NCBI RefSeq assembly: GCF_002234675.1
Contig: NC_019877.2
Location: 3,689,041-3,753,040, forward strand
Origin: Oryzias latipes
Lineage: Eukaryota > Chordata > Actinopteri > Beloniformes > Adrianichthyidae
Reading direction: 5' to 3'
Length of the DNA: 64,000 nt
The position numbers and the translations under genes are program-made. Shown piece by piece: positions 50,019 through 64,000 of this stretch (position 1 is the stretch's first letter; every line of letters begins with the position of its first letter). The notes beneath the pieces were generated by a model. That model was given only the letters and a program-made list of their open reading frames with translations. It had not been told where the DNA came from and made no database searches.

Positions 50019-50420
50019 AGCGACGTCCTGAAGGCGCAGACAGTCCAGCAGGAGGTGTGAAACCTCTCGAGGCTGCTCTTCTTCTCCCCTAATGCTTTTT
50101 CTTTGCAGGATCTCCTTTTTCTCCCGGATGATGCGTTCACTGCCCGCTCGGAGAGCTGACCTCCCGCGGGTTCTTGATGCAAAGACGCCGGGGTTCGGAG
50201 CCGCAGTCTGGGCGTGAATTCGGAGGTGTTATCCGTGAAGAGTGGAAGTGATGTTCGAGAGATGAGGGTTTGACACGGCTGCCTCTCTGCTCTCCATCCT
50301 CAGAGGCCCCGCCTACACTCACATTAGCTACGCTGCAATGAGGGGGACGTCAGCAAACCCCGCCCCTCGGGGGGAAAGACACAAACGCAGGTACGCATGC
50401 GCACAAAAGAACAATAGGCG
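50019..50420 (-). promoter_or_regulatory. cyth3: cyth3 5' UTR and promoter
   Basis: A GC- and CpG-rich island directly upstream of the cyth3 ATG on the minus strand, in contrast to AT-rich sequence on both sides. It contains GC boxes (gccccgcct near 50305, ccccgcccctc near 50357). No TATA box is obvious. Transcription probably starts here. Confidence 0.55.
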
Positions 50421-50902
50421 CACAGACTGTTCGTAGTGGCTTTAAAGTTTTAAAAAACATCAATATTTATTTTTATTAAGGTTTAAAAACAAATTATGTG
50501 AATTTTGATTAAAAGAGAAAACATTTTAGAATAAAAAAAATATTTAAAAAATTGAGTTTTTTTTATTTCCTAAATTAAGGAACGTACACATTTTTGCCAA
50601 AACAATGCTTCTTTTTTATCTTATACTATTATAAAGATACTTTTCTTTTCTGTACAAGAAAAACTTATACTTGTAATACAGTAGGTGCCTGAATGTAATA
50701 ATATTTGTATTTTTTTAAGGGTTTATCGCATTCTAAAACATAGGCAATCCTCACATTTCTAGTATTTTTTTATGAATTATGAAATTATGTCTCACAATTC
50801 CTGTTTCTTTTTTATGTAATTCCTCCAGGTTCGACCAAACATACTACAAAAAGCGTAACAAAACAAAAAGATGAAAATAAGATGAAAATAATTATATATA
50901 TT

Positions 50903-50934
50903 TGTTGTTACAACATGAACATGTTGTAACAACA
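50903..50934. repeat. Perfect 15-bp palindrome with 2-base loop
   Basis: TGTTGTTACAACATG (50903-50917) and CATGTTGTAACAACA (50920-50934) are exact reverse complements separated by AA. The left arm contains its own TTGTTACAA near-palindrome. Confidence 0.9.
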
Positions 50935-51949
50935 TGAGCTCATTTTCATTTTAGCTCATTTTTTATGAACAGAAGCTTATTTTTAACTTTGCTATATACA
51001 TAACAAAACTTAGCATAATAGAAAAGTTCATATAAAAGTGTTTGTTTAGATTTCACTGAGGTAAAAACGGGTTTAAAATGGAAATTGAGACCGAAATCAA
51101 CATAGTCTGGGCAAATTTGTATGTATATTTTAATATTTATACACAATTTATGCATGAAAAAAAGAAGTCAAAGCAATTTAGACGTACATTTTTTCCGACC
51201 CTGTCTTTTTCTAGACTTTAAAGTGACTAAAGCAGTTTATTGTTTTTTTAAAAATACATAAAAGTTATGTTTATTACTTTGTTTTTACAGATTACTTAAT
51301 GATTTAATTTTTCCATCACTATATGGCATTTTACATCTATCTGGTGCATTTCTTTATTTAAATCAATTTACTTAGTACCGGTAATAACAACTCCCCTAAA
51401 GATTTTTTTTTTTTAAATCGAAGGTTATTTATCTCCTTTTTTTGTTGTTTGACCTCATTATGATTAATGGGGCCGAATGACGACACTTTGGAAAAGTTGC
51501 GGTCAGAGCATTTCACTTCCTCTGTCCCTGCCCTTCATCTACGAAGGAGACTTTTCCAGAACAGATCCTGGTAGCAGCAGGCGATCTGCACACAGGCAGG
51601 ACTCTGCTTACGGTCAGAGTCCTCAGGAAGGGAGTAGCACCGAGGACACATTGTGCGGAACCGCTGGAGCACAATGGAAGAAAGTTATTCTGGAGGAAAT
51701 GATGTGATGGGCCTGCTCTCCACCCTGTCACTGCTGTGAAATCTGATCAGTGGAAATGGAAAGTTGGATTAAATAAAGGTAAAATATAATCTCCTATATT
51801 GATGTAGGAGAATTCAATCATTATGATGTATCTGAAATGAGGGTACAACACATCTGAACGTATTCGCCTGATGGCTTTTTTGTCAACAAAGTTTGTTTGT
51901 TCCTGTTTTTGTGTGTCAATCATAAGGCTACAAAACTTCAGTTTATCCC

Positions 51950-52240
51950 CTTTCAGGGTCACAGGGCTGCTGGAGCCTATCCTGGCCACTTTTGGGCGAA
52001 GGCAGGGGACACCCCTGACAGTTTGCCAGTCTGTCGCACACAATCACCACAATCACACAACCATACACATTCACATGCACACCTATGCACAATTTAGAGT
52101 GACCAATTAACCAATGAAGCATGTTTTTGGACGGAGGAAGACGGAGACCCCGGAGAGAACCCACACATGTATGGGGAGAACCCTGCTTCGTGTGAGGTAG
52201 GAGCGCTAACCACCATGCCACCGTGCAGCCCCCCAAAAAA
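51950..52240 (-). mobile_element. SINE-like dispersed fish repeat (inverted)
   Basis: Read on the minus strand it begins gcacggtggcatggtggtta, resembling a tRNA-type A box, then continues with tgtgggttctctccgggg, tccaaaaacatgc, attggtcactctaaattg and ends cctgaaagggga. This text is a very common dispersed repeat in teleosts. The class assignment as tRNA-related SINE is from memory. Confidence 0.7.
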
Positions 52241-53002
52241 AATATCACTTTGGCAAAAAGTATTACAGTGAAAGGGGGAAAAAAAGCTGCAAAATAAAAA
52301 AAAAGAGGACTCTGAACAATATTTTGGTCTTTAGTTGAACGAAATGTGCAAAGAAAACAACTTTTGTTTTAGGAATTGTGGGAAAATCTCTTGTCGTTTC
52401 GTTCATATTATAGTTCTAGACTTGACCTGCATTTGAAATAACTTTAGATCAACCAAAACGCTCAAGCAATAAACATTAGATAGTTTCACGGCTGTATTGC
52501 TGTAAAAGTCTCATGTTTAGTCTTGTGATTCCACAGATCCAAGCAGAACATAAAACTCACTTTTCCTGCACTTCCTCTTCACTTATTTACTCTAAACTGA
52601 CAAATCACATTCAACAAAATATCTTCTCTTTCCTAAAATAGAAACTTTAATAATCCACGTTGCTTCAAAAGCTCCAGGCACAAACAAACGCTGCATAGCA
52701 TTTCAGCATGTTCCACTGAATTCCTCCTCGGAGGCCCGCCTGCAGGCAGACGCCACAGATGTGTCCTTGTTTATCTTAAAAGTACACCAGACGAGAAGAT
52801 TTTATCATGAAAACATCTCTATCTCTGCGATCTCTCACAGCAAAAGAGCAGAAATAAGCGTAAGTTCTAGGAATAATTAAATAAGTCCAGTTGGAGACGT
52901 ATCGCTGGCTTCCAAAGAAGAAAGCAGAAGGGTGGAGTCCTCCAAACAGTCTGCTGATGGCATTTATTCTGGACAGATAAATAGATGTGTTGATCTCACG
53001 GT

Positions 53003-53529
53003 TAAATATTTACAGAGTCAGACTGAAGGTTTGGACGCTCCGGTTAGTTTTAAACAGGAAGAACCCTGACGGTGGTGTTCTCCAGGTTCTCTTATGTCCT
53101 TAAAGACCAATTTAAATGAAAACTATGTTTTTTAGTGTTTATAAACACATTTTTGTGGCATTTTTCTCGCAATGGAGGACAAATATCAGGGGAAATTGAG
53201 CTTAAAATCGCATTTCTGAGTATTTCTTTATTCAGATCGCCGTGAATCGGCAGCAGATGAAAAGAAGAAGGCTGTCTGAAAAATCCTGTAGGTTTGACGT
53301 AGGCGCTAAACAACGGCGAGCCACAACCTCTCTGCTCTGCTCCATTCCGATGTATCCACTTGTCTAAAAACAAACTTAATTTAAAAAAAAGACTTTGAAA
53401 ACTGATCAAAAGATGATCGCAGTGGCTCCTTCAATATTTAGTGAGTCAGACGGAAAGGTTTGGAGGCTCCAGTTAGTTTTAAACAAGATGAATGTTGGTG
53501 GTGGTGTTCTCCAGCTTCTCTCGTGTCCT
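53003..53529. repeat. 97-bp direct duplication flanking a MITE
   Basis: 53003-53099 and 53433-53529 are about 85% alike (both contain gttagttttaaaca and ggtggtgttctccag, and end tgtcct). MITE family A copy 8 occupies exactly the space between them. Confidence 0.75.
53100..53434 (-). mobile_element. MITE family A, copy 8 (inverted, both ends)
   Basis: TTAA (53100-53103) followed by AGACCAATT at one end; agatgatcgcagtggctcct then ttca, a mutated TTAA, at the other. Interior matches the family in reverse (gcatttctgagtatttcttt, cgtgaatcggcagcagatg). Confidence 0.8.
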
Positions 53530-55549
53530 CAACATCTCTAATGTTTACTCAAATCGAAAAGAGTTTTATCCAAAGTTTTCTGGATTTTTGTCTCACTTGG
53601 AGCATCAATGGCATTTTACCTGCTGTGTAAAAGGTGTGTTTGTACACTTTTCTTGTCTGCCGGCATTTGAGAGGACCAAATGTTTCAGCTTTTCTGTGAG
53701 GACAATTTTCCTTATAAAAATGTTGCTTTTAAGTTTCAGGAAGATGCTGCTTTGTTTGGACAACTCTTTCTTTCTGCTTTACACCTGAGAGCAACCTAAA
53801 CAGGGAGTGAAATCCTGCAGCCACTGCAAGATGTTTAAGGAAACCCTCAGGAAGGAGCGCACATATCTCACATTCTTCAGCTTCCAGGAATGTTTTTTTG
53901 GGCTTTCCAGATTCATCATGTGAAGATTTCTTCACACTCAAACCTGAATGCCATAAAGATGCTATCAAAGTGTTCTGAAACTGATTGATTCAAAGCATAC
54001 ATTTGCATTTTTTCAATGGCCCCCACATCTTCAGATCAATCCTTTCCCCTGTCTGAGCTCCTGAATCATTCATGCCGTTTGTCTCCAGTTACTGCAGCCG
54101 ATAGGCTTACGCTGATCATGTGGAAAGATGACAGCAGCACAAATGCCAAAGCCTCCGCGGGGTTTAGCCATCTGCTTGATGTGCTCGTTAGGCTTTCACG
54201 CCATTAAAAATGTTGACTTTCTCCAAATTACAGGAGGTGATAATGTGCGTGGCTTGTTGTTTTACCACTGCATTGGCGTTTAGCTGATGACGGCCTGCAG
54301 CCTATCAGTCTGACTTCCATGCAAATGAGCTCAGTGTGGCAGGGATCATTACATCTTAGAGCTTATTAAAGAGCGAACGATCAGACGTAATCATTCGTCT
54401 GGCGAATGGTAAAAATACCGACAAAAAAACGTTATTAAAAATGTAGTTCTGCTCATACTTTATACTTTGGTTCCAATTTAAATGCATTAGGAGACTCCCA
54501 TATGTCTTTATTCTGGTAATTTTTCTTTGCTACAGAAGCAGGAAAAGTCCAGCCACACAACAACATTTTGTTATAGGCAGCCTATTTGGATAAAAGCCTC
54601 CAAGATCTGAACTTTTGCAGCTCAAAAAGTGTGGTAGGACATGCAGAGATGATGATGTGACTCCTTCCTTATGTTTTATAGCCACCCTGTTGTGTTGGGA
54701 GTGGTCCTGCTCATCCTTCTTTAATCTCGCCCTCTGTTGCTTTTATCTCCCACTTAATTCTAATGTCCATCTGAGTAATTATGGATTTTTTTTGTATTTT
54801 ACAGATAAAATGTTTAATCCAAATGAAAGCACTTTGTAAAACAGATGAAGAAGTAGAGTGGCATTTACAAATGGAGTTGATTTCATTTAAAATTGCACAA
54901 CACTGCCTCTTTTGTACCCAAATTCTAAACTATGGCAGAAACAAAAATAAAAGTAAAAACATTTTTGGGATTTCGAAGTATTTCTACATTTTTAAGTTTT
55001 AGTTTTACGGCATCCCAGATTTTTCTCACAGTACTTAAGTGGTTGTGTAAGGATTTGTTTTTTGTCCCAGTGATCTTTCATCAAAAACATTGATCAAAAT
55101 ACTTGTACTTCGATAAATATGTTCAATTTGCATGTTTATCTGAATTTGTCTCAACTGAATTTATTAGGGGTTGCCATGAAATTAGTTATATACATGTAAA
55201 AATATTTTTTGCCTAAGTGCCAAGCATTGTACAAGCCTTTGTAGCAGCTGCTTGCCATATTTACAGTGTTTACATCTTTTTATATTTTTGCTTCAATTAC
55301 AACATTCTAAAATTTACAACTACAATTTCTGCTTTTATTTTGAAACGTCCTAGGGTTTTTTGTAATAAATTTACAAGGAAATCCATATTACTTTGTCTAA
55401 TTGGTAAAAATGTTCCTCTTTTAATCATGCTAACAACAGTTCACTTGTTATGGGGTTACCAGTTTTCAGAGGGGGGTTTTCATGGTGGCCTGCTCCTCCT
55501 TGGAGGCGCCACTGCACTTTTTACATGGCCGCTAGATGGCAGACTTGGG

Positions 55550-55852
55550 TTGTCCCGCCTGGACCGGAAGTGACTTCCAGCGTTTCCCAATCCCAAAAGT
55601 GTGGGCGTTTCTTTTCCCTCAGTCTTTCTCCACTTCAGATTATTTTTCTTGGGTGTTGCCTGTGTGGTGGAAAAGTTTTTGATTTCCTTCAGTGTTTGGC
55701 TTTGCCAACGACTTTCCACACAGTTACCGGACAGCAGCTGGGGCTTGGTTTTCCCGGTTTCCTGCATTTTTTCCCCTAAAAAGCTTTACTTTATCCGTTG
55801 AAGCCACTGTTAGCTAACTAAGCTAACTAACCGGGATCGACCCGTCCGACCG
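55550..55852 (+). promoter_or_regulatory. rac1: rac1 promoter and 5' UTR
   Basis: Upstream of the Rac1 start. accggaagtgacttcc (55563-55578) is a pair of facing ETS/GABP sites, common in TATA-less housekeeping promoters. Just before the ATG, a tagctaactaagctaacta stretch forms a short direct repeat. Confidence 0.45.
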
Positions 55853-60543
<4,691 letters not shown>

Positions 60544-60767
60544 TAGGGGTCCTCGAAGAAGGAATCCAAACATCTGGTTTCAGTTTGGGGTGGGGCAGCG
60601 TTCCCACAGATGTCCGTTGCTGCAGAGCTCACATAGAAACTGGGGTAGATGGACAGATTCCAGCAGCCCTGATGTTTTCCTGTTTGTTTTTTAAATGAGG
60701 CGTTTTCTGGCTGACTGCTCCTTTCAGACGGGATTCTTTATAAAGGCCTTTGGGGGAAAGGGGGTTT

Positions 60768-60773
60768 AATAAA
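60768..60773 (+). terminator. rac1: rac1 proximal polyadenylation signal
   Basis: AATAAA 225 bases after the Rac1 stop, followed by an A-run. A second AATAAA at 61337-61342 would give a 3' UTR of about 0.8 kb. Confidence 0.5.
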
Positions 60774-61440
60774 AAAAAAGCTGGGGCATAGAAAAACGTG
60801 ATATTACAGACAGGAAATACTTGAATACGTCATGTAACTTCAGTAGACGTTACTCTAAAAGGAGGTTCCTGCTGCCTTGACCAGCATTTTCCCGTTTCCG
60901 GTCACCTTCAGCTGTTGGATCCCTTTGTTTACATGTCTGAAAGGACTGGGGTGCTGCTTCTTCTGCTGGTCCAACTGTCGGGAGTTTTGTCTGTGTTCAG
61001 TCAGTATTTGATGGCCGACGTGAAGGTCGTTTTTATCCACATCGTTTCAGGAAGTTCTTGCTCAGAAAAGTGCTTTGAAGGCTTCATGAAGGCGTGTCAA
61101 CTTCCCTTGTTTGGCCCCATTTCTTCATGTTTTTATGAAGGTCGGAACTCATTTTAGTTCTTAAGAAGTTTCTTCAAAATCTCGACCTTTTTTTTCTTCT
61201 TCCTTGTTTGTTTTAATGAGACAAGATCAAGTTGCTCTGAGGAACCCCTGAATCTGAACTCAGCAGCTGTCCTGTTACTGTCACTTCATGTGGTTTTTAT
61301 AGAACAAGACGGGGATTTTTATTTTTTAAAAATGCAAATAAATTTGGTAAAAGTGTTTTTTTTTTGGCTCTATTTATTTTTGGAGTAAGTAATTGTTGCT
61401 ACAACATGTACAGTAAGTAGAAGAAGACTTTAAAATGACA

Positions 61441-61853
61441 TTAAAGACCCACTGATCATCAACCTGTCATTTTTTCCAGGACATAGTTTCTGCAGAGCAG
61501 CAGTAGTTCATCAGAAAATAACCCTGCCCTCATTTCTCAGCATCTGTTTACACACTCCTGCTAGCTTACAGCCCAACCTAACATTAGCGGTGCAACAAAA
61601 CTGATCCAGATTCCAGCTCAGACGAGGAAAACAAAGACGCACATGGATCCATTTGTCCACAAGTGGATCCATCAGATCGGGAGCTTGTGGCCCCGCCCAG
61701 CGATCTTTTTAAAGCGTCACTTTTTCATCTGCTCCTGATTCACAACGATTTGATTGAAGAAATACTCAGAAATGCAATCCTTAGCTAAATCTTTATAAAA
61801 TGTGTCTATAAGAACATGTTAAAAACACAATTTTCACTCGAGTGGGTCTTTAA
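61441..61853 (+). mobile_element. MITE family A, copy 9 (complete reference copy)
   Basis: TTAA (61441-61444), AGACCCACTGATCATC at the left; cgagtgggtct and TTAA (61850-61853) at the right. The terminal inverted repeat is AGACCCACT. Interior phrases: gaggaaaacaaagacgc, agcgatctttttaaag, catctgctcctgattcacaa, gaagaaatactcagaaatgc, agaacatgttaaaaacac. 413 bp, noncoding. Confidence 0.85.
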
Positions 61854-61974
61854 ATACATCGAACTATTAGCACCATGAATGAATGAACGTTTAGACTCAT
61901 CCAGAGGAAGAAACTGCGCAGGAGTAAATGTATAGAAGTGAAAGATTCCCCACATGAGGCCTAGATGAATCCAC

Positions 61975-61980
61975 TTTATT
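61975..61980 (-). terminator. crym: crym polyadenylation signal
   Basis: TTTATT on the plus strand, AATAAA on the minus strand, about 280 bases after the crym stop codon. Confidence 0.6.
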
Positions 61981-62257
61981 GTGAAAAGGAGATTAACTTG
62001 ATTAATTCAAACAACTGAAAAATGTTGAGTTCTGTTACAAAAAATATTCCTCTTTCAGGTTAAAAGGAAGTATTAAAGAAAAAAAGCACTCAAATATTTA
62101 GGATTCTTTAGAAAAAGTTTCATCTTAAATCAGAGTAGCTTCATAAAGTCACAGTTTTATGCATCTGTTTCTGCAATTTTCCATTGAAATATTCCAGAAC
62201 CATCATTCCGTGTGGAAAAGAAATCTTCACATTGAATTGAATTGGAATGAATTTGCC

Positions 62258-63663
<1,406 letters not shown>

Positions 63664-63774
63664 CTGCAGGTCAAACGCGTTATTCTGTGTGTACCGTGGT
63701 TTCCAGTGTGCACACAGGAAAATAAGGCTGTTGGTACCCCTCTGTTGATGGAAGAGGAACCTACAAACTATCAA

Positions 63775-63910
63775 ATCAAAGCAAGGAAATTAGCATAATG
63801 GTGTTTTTAATGTGTTCAATTTGCATTTTTTGCGTATTTCTTAATTCAAACCGTTGTGAGTGAGAGGCAGATGAAAAAGCTTGTAGCAGTGACGTAGGTC
63901 ACAGAGCGTC
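63775..63910 (-). mobile_element. MITE family A, copy 10 (inverted, partial)
   Basis: Reverse-orientation right half: tggtgtttttaatgtgttc, gcgtatttcttaattcaaac, gtgagaggcagatgaaaaag, cagtgacgtaggtcacaga. Outer TTAA not preserved. Crym intron, by the window end. Confidence 0.65.
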
Positions 63911-63914
63911 CAAG

Positions 63915-64000
63915 TAAAGAAGACTGTGAAGCATGGAGGAGGTGTAGTCATGGTCTGACACACTGCGGGTTCAGTGAAACCTGACGAGCATCGGCCCTTC
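63915..64000 (+). pseudogene. Tc1-like transposase fragment, broken
   Basis: gtgaagcatggaggagg reads VKHGGG in one frame, the start of a well-known Tc1 transposase motif (VKHGGGSVMVWG). Here it continues VVMV and meets TGA, so the frame is broken. The fragment runs to the window edge and its extent is unknown. Confidence 0.5.

Larger units (their letters stand above)
50420..55550. other. Intergenic region between divergent cyth3 and rac1
   Basis: About 5.1 kb without a recognisable gene. It holds a perfect palindrome (50903-50934), a SINE-like repeat (51950-52240), a 97-bp duplication flanking MITE A copy 8 (53003-53529), and a non-repeat island at about 54210-54420 with an octamer motif (atgcaaatgagc). 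The rest is AT-rich. Confidence 0.6.
60544..62257. other. Convergent 3' ends of rac1 and crym; MITE A copy 9
   Basis: The rac1 3' UTR follows the stop, with AATAAA signals at 60768-60773 and 61337-61342. The crym 3' UTR comes from the other side, with a minus-strand AATAAA at 61975-61980. Between them is MITE A copy 9. No other gene is seen. Confidence 0.6.

Noticed and set aside
51477-51707. 76-residue ORF between cyth3 and rac1
   Set aside because: No family resemblance, no exon neighbours, and no clear promoter.

Overview
The window is vertebrate nuclear DNA, almost certainly from a teleost fish, perhaps an Oryzias-like percomorph (species call is low confidence). It carries five multi-exon protein genes in AT-rich sequence with many short non-autonomous DNA transposons. 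Gene identity and order (eif2ak1, usp42, cyth3, rac1) match the human 7p22 block as I know it. A crym gene follows rac1. I assembled the exons by hand from splice sites, reading phase and family similarity.

Layout: 204-8318 (+) eif2ak1, the haem-regulated eIF2alpha kinase, 15 coding exons, about 653 residues. 8700-8920 usp42 promoter and probable noncoding first exon. 10558-19251 (+) usp42, a deubiquitinase, about 1142 residues. 19252-22023 the facing 3' ends of usp42 and cyth3. 22024-50018 (-) cyth3, a cytohesin Arf exchange factor, 13 exons, 394 residues, with a first intron of about 10.8 kb. 50019-55852 intergenic, holding the cyth3 and rac1 promoters. 55853-60543 (+) rac1, 6 exons, 192 residues. 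62258-63663 (-) the last six exons of crym, whose 5' part lies beyond the window.

The genes are ordinary housekeeping and signalling loci and do not form an operon-like system. Functionally, cytohesin-3 (Arf6 activation downstream of PIP3) and Rac1 act in related membrane and actin signalling. HRI and USP42 act in stress translation control and in deubiquitination.

The unusual material is mostly in introns: (1) a TTAA-flanked MITE of about 0.35-0.6 kb present about ten times; (2) a repeat of about 0.8 kb present five times, each copy keeping a nuclear-receptor DR1 site close to a YY1-like site, most also with an RFX-like X-box; (3) a Harbinger-like MITE with a MADF-domain relic between its inverted ends; (4) hAT, Tc1/mariner-like and PIF/Harbinger MITEs with visible target duplications; (5) a degenerate tandem array, perfect hairpins, and a 97-bp duplication flanking a MITE. 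Coding oddities include altered haem-ligand positions in HRI, a divergent Rac1 tail and an apparent GC-AG intron in crym. I found no prokaryotic-type system, CRISPR array, tRNA or rRNA gene.
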